The notes: generated by a model not told the origin, from the letters alone. Positions 40,423 to 49,638 are shown, counted from the stretch's first letter. The stretch: 64,000 nt of DNA from an uncultured Draconibacterium sp. (GCF_963677155.1 NZ_OY781884.1:2972501-3036500), one strand, 5' to 3'. Numbers and translations are program-made.

Positions 40423-43400
40423 GTGAAAAAGTTAATAATTTCCATACTCATATCCTTTGTCTTTCTTTTTACTTATGGGCAGAATACTCCTGTAAAAGTA
40501 GTACGAATTAAAAATGCAACAACAGCATTTGGCTCGAATATTAGTGCCGGAAGTCAGGTGTATAACGTGGCTACCAAAAAATTATGGATTGCGAACACCG
40601 GAGTAGCCGAAACAGAAACCCTGACCTCGGCTTCTTCTTCGTTTAGCCTGATTAATGTAGGAGGCACTATTACAGAAGTAACTACGGCAAATACCGAACA
40701 GTTAACGGTAATAAATGGAACAACCACCCCGGAACTTTCGGTAGTTACAGATGCGGTAACAAACCATGGGACAGCTTTGACCACAGGAGGTCAGGTTTAT
40801 AATTTTGTAACTGGTCAGAATTACCTGACAAATGAAACCGACCCGGCAGCCGGTGCTGTAAACGGAGCAATCTCCTCCGACGGGGCAGGCAATTTCAGCC
40901 AGGCATCAAGTACTGACCTGAGCGATGTTGCAGGATTAACCACGGGAACTCTTCCCTATAAAACAGCTACAGAACTGAATGACAGTCCTGTTTATTCAAA
41001 TGGGAACAATGTCGGTGTGGGAACGACTAATCCTTCCGAAAAACTCGAAGTAGTTGGAAGAATCCTGGCCGACTCTGTTACCGTAGGCGACAACACTACC
41101 GGAATTTACAAAGATGCTTCCAACAATCTGGTATTTACCGATGCGACAACCGGTAACAAAACATTGGCTGAATTGACCAGCTCAGCAGTTTCCAATTGGG
41201 GCCTGAGCGGAAATACAGGTACCACAGCAGGCACCAACTTTATTGGTACCACCGATGATGTAGATGTGGTATTTAAACGCAACGGCATACAAGCCGGATT
41301 CCTTAATACCGTTAATACCTCCTGGGGTGTAGGTGCACTTAATCCCGCAACAACCGGGATTAGTAATGTGGCTATTGGGGATTCTGCATTGGCTTACAAC
41401 ACAACGGGAGGCATAAATACGGCCGTAGGTTTCAGGGCACTTACAACGAATGAGACAGGTAGTGGAAACTCTGCCTTTGGATTCTGGGCGCTTTATAATA
41501 ATATAAACGGAATGAACAACACTGCTTCAGGAAGGTCAGCTCTTAATGATAACACAACCGGATCAGCAAACACAGCTATAGGAACAGCTGCACTTAGGGC
41601 TAATACAACCGGAAACAACAATATCGCTATCGGATTCAGTGCTGGTAAAGGCGATCCTTCAAATGCTGAAACCCAGAGCTCTGTTATTGACGAAAATGCA
41701 GTATTTGTAGGCTATCAAGCAAGCCGCGACGGGGTGTCCAACACCACGGCATTGACCAACATAACTGCTATTGGTTACAAAGCCAAAGTAAGCCAAAGTA
41801 ATAGTATGGTTTTAGGTGGCATCGGTGAAAATGCCGTAAACGTGGGTATCGGAACAACAGCTCCTACCGCAAAACTCGAAGTAGTTGGAAGAATCCTGGC
41901 CGACTCTGTTACCGTAGGCGACAACACTACCGGAATTTACAAAGATGCTTCCAACAACCTGGTATTTACCGATGCGACAACAGGAACCAAAACATTGGCA
42001 GAATTGACCAGCTCAGCAGCTTCTAACTGGAGCCTGAGCGGAAATACAGGTACCACAGCAGGCACCAACTTTATTGGTACAACCGATGATGTGGATGTGG
42101 TATTTAAACGCAACGGCATACAAGCAGGGGGGCTAAATCCAGATAATACCTCCTGGGGGGTAGGTGCACTTAATCCCGCAACAACTGGGGTTAAGAATGT
42201 GGCTATTGGGGATTCTGTATTGGTCTATAACACAACGGGACTTGTAAATACTGCCGTAGGTTCCAAAGCACTTTTTAAGAATGAGACAGGTACTGGAAAC
42301 TCTGCCGTTGGATTCGCGGCGCTTTATAGCAACACAACCGGAGCACAAAACACAGTTTTAGGAAGGGGAACTCTTTATGATAACACAACCGGATCAGAAA
42401 ACATAGCTGTAGGAGCATTTGCACTTAGGGCTAATACAACCGGAAATTATAACACAGCTATTGGAATCGGAGCAGGTCAAGGATATTACTTAAATGAAAA
42501 CGAACACTCTGTTATTGATGAAAATGCACTATTTATAGGCTATGAAGCAAGCCGCGACGGGGTGTCCAACACCACGGCATTGACTAACATAACTGCTATT
42601 GGTTACAAAGCCAAAGTAAGCCAAAGCAACAGCATGGTTTTAGGTGGTACCGGTGAAAATGCCGTAAACGTGGGTATCGGAACAACAGCTCCTACCGCAA
42701 AACTCGAAGTAGTTGGAAGAATACTGGCCGACTCTGTTACCGTAGGCGACAACACTACCGGAATTTACAAAGATGCTTCCAACAACCTGGTATTTACCGA
42801 TGCGACAACCGGTAACAAAACATTGGCTGAATTGACCAGCTCAGCAGCTTCTAACTGGGGCCTGAGCGGAAATACAGGTACCACAGCAGGCATCAACTTT
42901 ATTGGTACAACCGATGATGTGGATGTGGTATTTAAACGCAACGGCATACAAGCAGGGTTACTTGATACCGTTAATACTTCCTGGGGTGTAGCTGCATTAA
43001 ATGCGGCAACAACCGGGATTAGTAATGTGGCTGTTGGGGATTCTGCATTGGCCTATAACACAACGGGACTTGTAAATACTGCCGTAGGTTCCAAAGCACT
43101 TTTTAAGAATGAGACAGGGAGTTCAAACTCTGCCTTTGGATTCACAGCGCTTTATAATAATACAACTGGAGCCGTAAATACTGCTTCAGGAAGGTCAGCT
43201 CTTTATAATAACACAACCGGAGACGAAAACACAGCTGTAGGAACAGGCGCACTTAGGGCTAATACAACCGGAAATAACAACACAGCTATTGGAGCCTTTG
43301 CAGGTAAAGGCGATCTTTCAAATGCTGAAACCCAGAGTTCTGTTATTGACGAAAATGCAGTATTCATAGGCTATGAAGCAAGCCGCGACGGGGTGTCCAA

Positions 43401-45891
43401 CACCACGGCATTGACCAACATAACTGCTATTGGTTACAAAGCCAAAGTAAGCCAAAGCAACAGCATGGTTTTAGGTGGTACCGGTGAAAATGCCGTAAAC
43501 GTGGGTATCGGAACAACAGCTCCTTCCGCAAAACTCGAAGTAGTTGGAAGAATACTGGCCGACTCTGTTACCGTAGGCGACAACACTACCGGAATTTACA
43601 AAGATGCTTCCAACAATCTGGTATTTACCGATGCGACAACCGGTAACAAAACATTGGCAGAATTGACCAGCTCAGCAGCTTCTAACTGGAGCCTGAGCGG
43701 AAATACAGGTACCACAGCAGGCACCAACTTTATTGGTACCACCGATGATGTGGATGTGGTATTTAAACGCAACGGCATACAAGCAGGGTTACTTGATACC
43801 GTTAATACCTCCTGGGGTGTAGCTGCATTAAATGCGGCAACAACCGGGGGTGATATTGTGGCTATTGGGGATTCGGCATTGGCCTACAACACAACGGGAT
43901 TCGCAAATACTGCCATAGGTTCGAAAGCACTTACAATGAATGAGACAGGTAGTGGAAACTCTGCCTTTGGATTCACAGCGCTTTATAATAATACAACTGG
44001 AAAAAACTCTGCCTTTGGAGCAGAGGCACTTTATAATAATACAACTGGAGCAAGAAACACAGCTTCAGGATGGAGGACTCTTTATAACAATACAACCGGA
44101 GAAAAAAACGCAGCTATAGGAACAGTTGCACTTTGGGCTAATACAACCGGAAATAACAATATAGCTATCGGGTTCGGTGCACTTTATTATAGTACAACCG
44201 GAAATAACAATATAGCTATCGGGGTCGGTGCAGGTAAAGGATATTATTTAAATGAAAACGAACACTCTGTTATTGATGAAAATGCACTATTTGTCGGCTA
44301 TGAAGCAGGCCGCGATGGCAGTGTCCCCAATACTACGGCGCTTACCAACATAACTGCAATTGGCTACGAAGCTAAAGTGAGCCAAAGTAACAGCATGGTT
44401 TTAGGTGGTACCGGTGAAAATGCCGTAAACGTGGGTATGGGAACAACAGCTCCTACCGCAAAACTCGAAGTAGTTGGAAGAATCCTGGCCGACTCTGTTA
44501 CCGTAGGCGACAACACTACCGGAATTTACAAAGATGCTTCCAATAACCTGGTATTTACCGATGCGACAACCGGTAACAAAACATTGGCAGAATTGACCAG
44601 CTCAGCAGTTTCCAATTGGGGCCTGAGCGGAAATACAGGTACCACAGCAGGCACCAATTTTATTGGTACCACCGATGATGTGGATGTGGTATTTAAACGC
44701 AACGGCATACAAGCAGGGGTACTAAATGCAGATAATACCTCCTGGGGGGCAGGTGCACTTAATCCCGCAACAACTGGGGCTAAGAATGTGGCTATTGGGG
44801 ATTCTGCATTGGCTTACAACACAACAGCAGTTATAAATACTGCCGTAGGTTCCAAAGCACTTTTTACGAATGAGACAGGTAGTGGAAACTCTGCCTTTGG
44901 ATTCACGGCGCTTTATGTTAATACAACTGGAATGGCAAACACAGCTTTAGGAAGGTCAACTCTTTTTAGTAACACAACCGGATCAGAAAACACAGCTGTA
45001 GGGACATTTGCACTTTGGGCTAATACAACCGGAAATTATAACACAGCTATTGGAGTCCGTGCAGGTACAGGCGGAGGCACAGCTGAAAATCACCCCTCTG
45101 TTATTGACGAAAAAGCAGTATTTGTAGGCTATCAAGCAAGCCGAGATGGTAGTGTCCCCAATACTACGGCACTTACCAACATAACTGCAATTGGCTACGA
45201 AGCCAAAGTGAGCCAAAGCAACAGCATGGTTTTAGGTGGCATCGGTGAAAATGCCGTAAACGTGGGAATTGGAACAACAGCACCTGAAACATCACTACAT
45301 ATCGAAAGAAATTTTAACGGAACAGGCCCGGCTTCATCAATTCCTTCGCTTAAAGTATCGAATACCAACACAACCGGCAATAGTTTTGCTGCTGTAGATG
45401 TAACAGCCGCAAACGGGGCAAGTATCGGATTGCTGGCCGACGGTCTTGGAACGGCCTTTAACGATGGTGTTCCGATGGGGATGATTCGCACCATGCAGGA
45501 TGTACCTCTTGTTTTAGCCACTGGTACCGCGACAGAGCAGGTACGGATAATGCCTAATGGGAATGTTGGTGTTGGTACGAAAACACCAACATCAAAACTG
45601 GAGGTTAATGGAGCAGTAAGCTATCCTATCATAAAAACAAATACCGATATTGATTTAGACGAAACAATGCATACTGTAATCTTTGAACCCGGAATCGAGA
45701 ATGTGCTTCTACCACAGGCGTCAACCGCAACGGGAAGGGTGTATATATTGGTAAATCGAACAGATAACGAAGTTATCATTTCGAGTTACTATGGTCTCAA
45801 TAATTATTTTGATACTGATATAACAAAAATTCCGGCAACTTCAAGTATCACACTTCAATCTGATGGTACAAATTGGTACCAGATACAATAA
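40423..45891 (+). CDS. giant exported protein with YadA-head-like and GIGTTAP repeats
   Basis: The 1822-aa protein starts at GTG and has a signal peptide (near FTYGQ|NT). After an N-terminal region shared with the previous gene come five large units. Each holds a GIGTTAPTAKLEVVGRI segment, a GNTGTTAGTNFIGTTDD segment and a run of 21-22-residue motifs of the type NTAVGSKALFKNETGSGNS. The last resemble the left-handed beta-roll head repeats of YadA-like trimeric adhesins. The C-terminus (LLPQASTATGRVYILVN ... SDGTNWYQIQ) matches that of the collagen-like protein. No S74 chaperone or T9SS domain is visible. Last gene of the cluster. Confidence 0.85.
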   Translation: MKKLIISILISFVFLFTYGQNTPVKVVRIKNATTAFGSNISAGSQVYNVATKKLWIANTGVAETETLTSASSSFSLINVGGTITEVTTANTEQLTVINGTTTPELSVVTDAVTNHGTALTTGGQVYNFVTGQNYLTNETDPAAGAVNGAISSDGAGNFSQASSTDLSDVAGLTTGTLPYKTATELNDSPVYSNGNNVGVGTTNPSEKLEVVGRILADSVTVGDNTTGIYKDASNNLVFTDATTGNKTLAELTSSAVSNWGLSGNTGTTAGTNFIGTTDDVDVVFKRNGIQAGFLNTVNTSWGVGALNPATTGISNVAIGDSALAYNTTGGINTAVGFRALTTNETGSGNSAFGFWALYNNINGMNNTASGRSALNDNTTGSANTAIGTAALRANTTGNNNIAIGFSAGKGDPSNAETQSSVIDENAVFVGYQASRDGVSNTTALTNITAIGYKAKVSQSNSMVLGGIGENAVNVGIGTTAPTAKLEVVGRILADSVTVGDNTTGIYKDASNNLVFTDATTGTKTLAELTSSAASNWSLSGNTGTTAGTNFIGTTDDVDVVFKRNGIQAGGLNPDNTSWGVGALNPATTGVKNVAIGDSVLVYNTTGLVNTAVGSKALFKNETGTGNSAVGFAALYSNTTGAQNTVLGRGTLYDNTTGSENIAVGAFALRANTTGNYNTAIGIGAGQGYYLNENEHSVIDENALFIGYEASRDGVSNTTALTNITAIGYKAKVSQSNSMVLGGTGENAVNVGIGTTAPTAKLEVVGRILADSVTVGDNTTGIYKDASNNLVFTDATTGNKTLAELTSSAASNWGLSGNTGTTAGINFIGTTDDVDVVFKRNGIQAGLLDTVNTSWGVAALNAATTGISNVAVGDSALAYNTTGLVNTAVGSKALFKNETGSSNSAFGFTALYNNTTGAVNTASGRSALYNNTTGDENTAVGTGALRANTTGNNNTAIGAFAGKGDLSNAETQSSVIDENAVFIGYEASRDGVSNTTALTNITAIGYKAKVSQSNSMVLGGTGENAVNVGIGTTAPSAKLEVVGRILADSVTVGDNTTGIYKDASNNLVFTDATTGNKTLAELTSSAASNWSLSGNTGTTAGTNFIGTTDDVDVVFKRNGIQAGLLDTVNTSWGVAALNAATTGGDIVAIGDSALAYNTTGFANTAIGSKALTMNETGSGNSAFGFTALYNNTTGKNSAFGAEALYNNTTGARNTASGWRTLYNNTTGEKNAAIGTVALWANTTGNNNIAIGFGALYYSTTGNNNIAIGVGAGKGYYLNENEHSVIDENALFVGYEAGRDGSVPNTTALTNITAIGYEAKVSQSNSMVLGGTGENAVNVGMGTTAPTAKLEVVGRILADSVTVGDNTTGIYKDASNNLVFTDATTGNKTLAELTSSAVSNWGLSGNTGTTAGTNFIGTTDDVDVVFKRNGIQAGVLNADNTSWGAGALNPATTGAKNVAIGDSALAYNTTAVINTAVGSKALFTNETGSGNSAFGFTALYVNTTGMANTALGRSTLFSNTTGSENTAVGTFALWANTTGNYNTAIGVRAGTGGGTAENHPSVIDEKAVFVGYQASRDGSVPNTTALTNITAIGYEAKVSQSNSMVLGGIGENAVNVGIGTTAPETSLHIERNFNGTGPASSIPSLKVSNTNTTGNSFAAVDVTAANGASIGLLADGLGTAFNDGVPMGMIRTMQDVPLVLATGTATEQVRIMPNGNVGVGTKTPTSKLEVNGAVSYPIIKTNTDIDLDETMHTVIFEPGIENVLLPQASTATGRVYILVNRTDNEVIISSYYGLNNYFDTDITKIPATSSITLQSDGTNWYQIQ
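41041..45290 (+). repeat. five tandem coding repeats of 0.83-0.93 kb
   Basis: The phrase AAACTCGAAGTAGTTGGAAG recurs at about 41039, 41870, 42698, 43529 and 44459, giving periods of 831, 828, 831 and 930 bp. The first about 260 bp of each unit is nearly identical, while the beta-roll part varies. Unit 4 is longer by extra beta-roll motifs. Confidence 0.92.
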
Positions 45892-45923
45892 GAGTAGCTA
45901 AGAAGGCAAAATAATTTGTCAAT

Positions 45924-45970
45924 GGGGCAACGATTCCTGGTTTTTAAAATCAATATGGTTGCCCCGTTTT
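45924..45970 (+). terminator. terminator after the fibre cluster
   Basis: GGGGCAAC (45924-45931) pairs with GTTGCCCC (45958-45965) across a 26-nt A/T-rich loop, followed by GTTTT. It lies 33 nt after the stop of the giant gene. Confidence 0.6.
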
Positions 45971-46185
45971 AAAATAAATTGATGACAGCATACTTATCAG
46001 AATAAGCTGGCTGCTAGAAGAAGGTAAGTGAGGATGATAGGAGATAACTTATTAATTTGAAATTATAGTTTTCCTTACTTTCACTTCGTGGCCTTTCCGG
46101 CGGGGAGCAGTACAGACTAGATATAGTTGCAAATGTTAGGAATACCAGAAAAATAGTTGGGATATCAAACAGCAAAACAGAAACT

Positions 46186-46410
46186 TCATTGTTTTGCGAT
46201 GTGCTTCTTTAGTACCACCAACAAATCTGCTTTTTTCACTGGTTTAACAATATAATCAACGCAGCCGGCTACTAGCGATTGTTCTTTTCATTGTTCAGAA
46301 CATTAGCAGACTGTGCTATAATCGGCACCGAGTTGTTAATTGTTTTTATATTAAAAGTAGCACCTAACCCATTCATTACCGCCATTAATTCTTTGGAAGC
46401 TGTGCGTGTT
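46186..46410 (-). pseudogene. frameshifted response-regulator receiver remnant
   Basis: On the minus strand TASKELMAVMNGLG ... VPIIAQSANVLNNEKNN reads into two stops. After a one-base shift it continues LVAGCVDYIVKPVKKADLLVV and ends with TGA at 46186-46188. The PIIAxSAN and AGxxDYIxKP segments are beta4 and the Lys-Pro switch of a CheY-like receiver. The N-terminal half and any kinase are missing. Confidence 0.6.
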
Positions 46411-46648
46411 TGCAGAACCGGAACTTGAAAAACTGGAACTCCTGTTTGAAAAATGCAGTGGAGAAAACTTTTTCAGAGAACTGGATAACTACAATCAGTT
46501 TTTCCATGGCATCTCCTGTTTAAAAGAAGAAGAACAGCTTATCATGGATGAAATCCTACAGCTACTGTTACAAAAACTAGAATTAGCCTGCTCTTGTATA
46601 AATGATAAAAATAAAGAAACGTGTTACTCCCTTGCGAACCAGGTATGA
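46406..46648 (+). CDS. short helical ORF, probable gene fragment
   Basis: An 80-codon frame encodes an acidic, leucine-rich, helical product (EPELEKLELLFEKCSG, EEEQLIMDEILQLLLQKLEL). Its composition is protein-like. It begins where the opposite-strand receiver remnant ends, as expected at a recombination junction, and the first codon may not be a real start. No family recognised. Confidence 0.35.
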   Translation: MFAEPELEKLELLFEKCSGENFFRELDNYNQFFHGISCLKEEEQLIMDEILQLLLQKLELACSCINDKNKETCYSLANQV

Positions 46649-47169
46649 AAAGTCTCCTGTATCAGTTCTGATATAGGAAGTGCGACAGGTACTGGTACAA
46701 GAAGCAATACAGGAACAATTGTGGCTAATGTAGTACCCGGTAGCTTAATATAAATAAGTTACGGGGAATGATTAGCCGGTGGAGTTGAATCTATCGTCGT
46801 TACAAATTACTTGTTTCCCTTAACCGATCGCAAAGAATTAACAGGATTACTTGCCTTCCCGGGAATCCCAACCTGGTGTGTCAAATGATTTAAAATATCG
46901 TCTTCTGGCAGCTGATTTAACATGTTTATGGTTTTACTCTTTGTCTAAGGCCCGGATCAGCTCAATATCACTCATTATATACGTTTTTTTGAAGGTCAGA
47001 TTCATTTTATTTAGTGATATTGAGCTTGTTTGCTGTTTTCTTTTTGTGTTCTGTTACCTAACTTTATTTCCATAAAAAGCCCCTTTCGAGGTAGGATAGC
47101 AAGTTTATGTTTTGGGCAGACCAAAACCCATGTTTAGCATCCCGTTGGTCTAAAAAATGGTAATAAAAT
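46649..47169. other. gap upstream of the mobilization genes
   Basis: No complete gene was found. A short plus-strand frame reads GSATGTGTRSNTGTIV before a stop near 46750 and may be a fragment. The oriT-like inverted repeat (46959-47026) lies here, 144 bp before the MobC-like start. Confidence 0.45.
46959..47026. repeat. 14-bp inverted repeat, candidate oriT region
   Basis: AGCTCAATATCACT (46959-46972) recurs perfectly inverted at 47013-47026, separated by 40 bp. Its place just upstream of mobC and the relaxase gene is where the transfer origin of small mobilizable elements usually lies. No nic consensus was recognised. Confidence 0.45.
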
Positions 47170-47514
47170 ATGGTACAATTTAACAAAGGCGGACGTCCAC
47201 GAAAGTTGGATGGTGAGAAGATGAAATATAAGGTAACGGTAAAAATGTCGACCGTAGAATTTTACTCCTTAATTGGCAAATCGCAAGAAGCCGGAATTAC
47301 CCAAAGTGAGTTTATCAGACAGTCAATAATGAGTATGACCGTCGTCCAACGCTTAACACCTGAATTAAATGCAGAAATAAGAAAACTTTCAGGAATGGGT
47401 AATAAACTGAATCAGATTGCACGTAAAGCCAATGCGCTTGGTTACGATCATATTCGGAGCGAATACCTGTTTTTAGCGCGTAAGATTGACCGAATCATAA
47501 ACAAGATGCTATGA
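47170..47514 (+). CDS. MobC-like mobilization accessory protein
   Basis: The 114-aa basic protein has an N-terminal GGRPRK segment. An MSTVEFYSLIGKSQEAGITQSEFIR stretch reads like a ribbon-helix-helix DNA-binding region, and the C-terminus has the MobC-type GNKLNQIARKANALG. Such proteins help the relaxase open oriT. The stop codon overlaps the relaxase start by 4 bp (ATGA), so the pair is translationally coupled. Confidence 0.8.
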   Translation: MVQFNKGGRPRKLDGEKMKYKVTVKMSTVEFYSLIGKSQEAGITQSEFIRQSIMSMTVVQRLTPELNAEIRKLSGMGNKLNQIARKANALGYDHIRSEYLFLARKIDRIINKML

Positions 47515-48299
47515 TTGCCAAGATTACAACAGGTGGAGATTTTTCCGGGGAAGTAGAATATATACTTGATCCAAAGAAGGCGGCTGAATTGTTTATAGGA
47601 GTGGGTGTACGTTTGAAAAATACTCACTCGATTATAAAAAGTTTTACGGCTCAAACAGAACTTAATTTGCGGGTAGGCAAACCGGTAGGTCATATTTCCC
47701 TTGATTTCTCTGTTCAGGATAAAGCAAAATTAAGTAATACCTTTATGCTGAAAGTTGCAGATGATTACATGAATAGAATGGGAATTGTAAATACCCGGTT
47801 TATAATAGCCCGGCACTACGATAAGGAGCATCCCCATATACATATTGTTTTTAACAGGGTGAACAACCTGGGGAAAACCATTTCTAACAAAAACGATCGT
47901 TACCGTAGTGAAAAGATCTGCAAAGAACTTACACGAAAAAATGACCTGTATTTTGCAAAAGGAAAAGAAAATGTAAAAGTTCATAGACTCAAGGAGCCGG
48001 ACAAAACAAAATATGAAATTTATTACAGCCTGAAAGAACTTATTCCCAAATGTAAAGACATGGATGAACTGGAAGCTAAGCTGAAAAAAGAGGGGATAAT
48101 TTTCCACTATAAATACAGGGGGAATACAAATGTTGTCCAGGGGATTTCGTTTATTAAAAACAATTTAAGATTTAATGGTTCGAAAGTTGACCGAGAATTT
48201 AGTTACTCCAAAATAAAGTACCGGTTGGATCAGAATAAGGTGCAGGAATATTTTAAGGCATACAGAATTCATCCGATGATTATAACTTTCAACAGCTAA
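47511..48299 (+). CDS. relaxase/mobilization nuclease, short form
   Basis: The 262-aa relaxase of the MobA/VirD2-like (PF03432-type) family has a candidate catalytic Tyr in EYIL at residue 17. The metal-binding histidine motif lies in RHYDKEHPHIHIVFNRV near 100-116 (His-x-His). Family members nick oriT and lead the strand during transfer. At 262 aa it lacks the long C-terminal part of many relaxases, and degenerate sequence follows, so truncation is possible. It could still act on the inverted-repeat region upstream if intact. Confidence 0.82.
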   Translation: MIAKITTGGDFSGEVEYILDPKKAAELFIGVGVRLKNTHSIIKSFTAQTELNLRVGKPVGHISLDFSVQDKAKLSNTFMLKVADDYMNRMGIVNTRFIIARHYDKEHPHIHIVFNRVNNLGKTISNKNDRYRSEKICKELTRKNDLYFAKGKENVKVHRLKEPDKTKYEIYYSLKELIPKCKDMDELEAKLKKEGIIFHYKYRGNTNVVQGISFIKNNLRFNGSKVDREFSYSKIKYRLDQNKVQEYFKAYRIHPMIITFNS

Positions 48300-48692
48300 T
48301 CAAAGCCGGGCTTCTTCTGGCATAGAAGGATGAAGAAAGACAAAGCAAAAAGGAATCATCTCAGAGAAGAAAAACACCAAAGAAAAAGAATAGAGGTTAC
48401 AGGATGTAGAATAGATAGGTTTTCCCAAACCTTCAACAAATTGATTTCAATTCAGGCAAACGTCAAAAGCGTACGGCATAAACGCAGCCATCAAATTGAC
48501 AAGAGTTTTGGAAGCGTTTGAATTCTTTGCTGCCAAGATATCTTCCTCAAACTTCTAAAGGAGACCTAGCATCAAAGTATTGGAAAAACATTTGCCAATT
48601 TACTGGCCTCCAGCGCTATCTTTCAGTCCATTTATTCCGCTTCCTTTTGCCAATTGCCTGAATTGGAAAGTCCTGGTGTTTACGATTTGGGA
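48300..48692 (+). other. degenerate sequence after the relaxase
   Basis: A 63-codon frame (48330-48521; basic, KKDKAKRNHLREEKHQRKR) is followed by sequence without an intact ORF. It looks like the worn 3' part of the relaxase or another mobilization gene. No family identified. Confidence 0.3.
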
Positions 48693-49106
48693 TTAAGGGG
48701 TGGTTATTTTGTAGTTTTTATTTGTGCTCGCCGAAAGCTTGCCGGATTCGGTCAGGTGATGGTAGTCAAACAACTTGTTTAATGAATGAACGTTTTCATC
48801 TTCACATAGAAAATGTGATTTAATGGTTTCAGTAGTAATAAATTCTCTTTTGAGTTGAAGTTTCTGGTAGCACTCGACTAATTTAGACTGTACGAATTCC
48901 AGGTAGGTATTGAAAGATCTACTACCAGGAGCGTTACTTTTAAGCTTACCTTTAGCTGCATTCCAATGCTTGGTTTTGACAGTTTTCTTAAGCGAAATCT
49001 CCACTCTCTTTTTATTAACTGTAATTCTTGCATAGACTAAACTGTCAGTAGTTTTTCCCTTCCGTCTGCTAATGAATTGAATTCCAAATGATTGATTTGT
49101 TCTCAT
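48693..49106 (-). pseudogene. truncated tyrosine-type site-specific integrase
   Basis: The 137-codon frame has the arm-binding and SAM-like N-terminal parts of Bacteroidota integrases: SLVYARITVNKKRVEISLKKTV, KHWNAAKGKLK, LEFVQSKLVECYQKL and LNKLFDYHH. It stops after KNYKITTP. The whole catalytic domain with the R-H-R-Y residues is absent, so it cannot recombine DNA. It points away from the tRNA-Gln gene 310 bp to the right, the usual place of an integrase beside its attachment site. Confidence 0.8.
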
Positions 49107-49261
49107 CTTTTCAGGTTTTTAATTAGTAATTCATTTTCGTTTGTTTTGAAGGCAAATGACCTACAAGAGAGTTGCTACTGGTATCGTTTTTCAATCATTT
49201 GTGAGCAAATTTCATGAAAAATTTTTCGCCTGTAACGATTTGTAAAACAGGGAACTAAGCC

Positions 49262-49320
49262 TTTCTGGTGAGCTGTAAATATAGGAAATATCTAAAACAC
49301 ACACCAGAACTCACCAGAAA
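49262..49320. repeat. inverted repeats between integrase and tRNA-Gln, possible att arm sites
   Basis: TTTCTGGTGAG (49262-49272) recurs inverted as CTCACCAGAAA (49310-49320), and a further CACCAGAA copy precedes the second arm. Repeats like these next to an integrase are typical of arm-type binding sites. The rest of 49107-49415 has no gene. Confidence 0.45.
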
Positions 49321-49360
49321 CTTGAAATTATTTGATTTGAATTGATTGAATAAAAATCAA

Positions 49361-49394
49361 AAAAGCCTGTAAATCAATCGATTTACAGGCTTTT
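49361..49394 (-). terminator. terminator downstream of tRNA-Gln
   Basis: AAAAGCCTGTAAATC (49361-49375) and GATTTACAGGCTTTT (49380-49394) form a 15-bp perfect stem. On the minus strand it runs into a T-rich tract. It lies 22 nt past the tRNA 3' end. Confidence 0.85.
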
Positions 49395-49415
49395 GAATTC
49401 ATTTGAATTCTGCTT

Positions 49416-49491
49416 TGGTTGACCCACCAGGGCTCGAACCTGGACTCTTCTGGACCAAAACCAGACGTGTTGCCAATTACACCATGGGTCA
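49416..49491 (-). tRNA. tRNA-Gln (anticodon TTG), CCA encoded
   Basis: On the minus strand a full cloverleaf can be drawn. The acceptor stem is TGACCCA/TGGGTCA, the D-arm is near TGTAATTGGCAACA, the anticodon loop TTTTGGT carries TTG, and the T-arm contains GGTTCGAGCC. The discriminator A and CCA are encoded. The 3' end faces the decayed mobile element, so this gene is the likely integration site. Confidence 0.95.
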
Positions 49492-49638
49492 GTCCTTGAT
49501 GTGTCTTTTTGTTAAAGACGCTGCAAAAGTATAAAAAAATTTTATTCTGCAATATCTGGTCAAAAAAAAAATAGCTCTTTCTAAAATTTACTTGCCTGCA
49601 TTTCATTATTATGTTCGCAGCATTATTGTTTAAAAGCT

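Noticed and set aside
41106-44708. Five 60-codon minus-strand frames of nearly the same sequence (starting MPLRLNTTST)
   Set aside because: They are antisense to the repeated part of the giant exported protein and recur only because the DNA repeats.
35457-45891. A prophage or tailocin
   Set aside because: The modules are phage-like, but all products carry signal peptides and there are no capsid, terminase, sheath, baseplate, holin or replication genes nearby.
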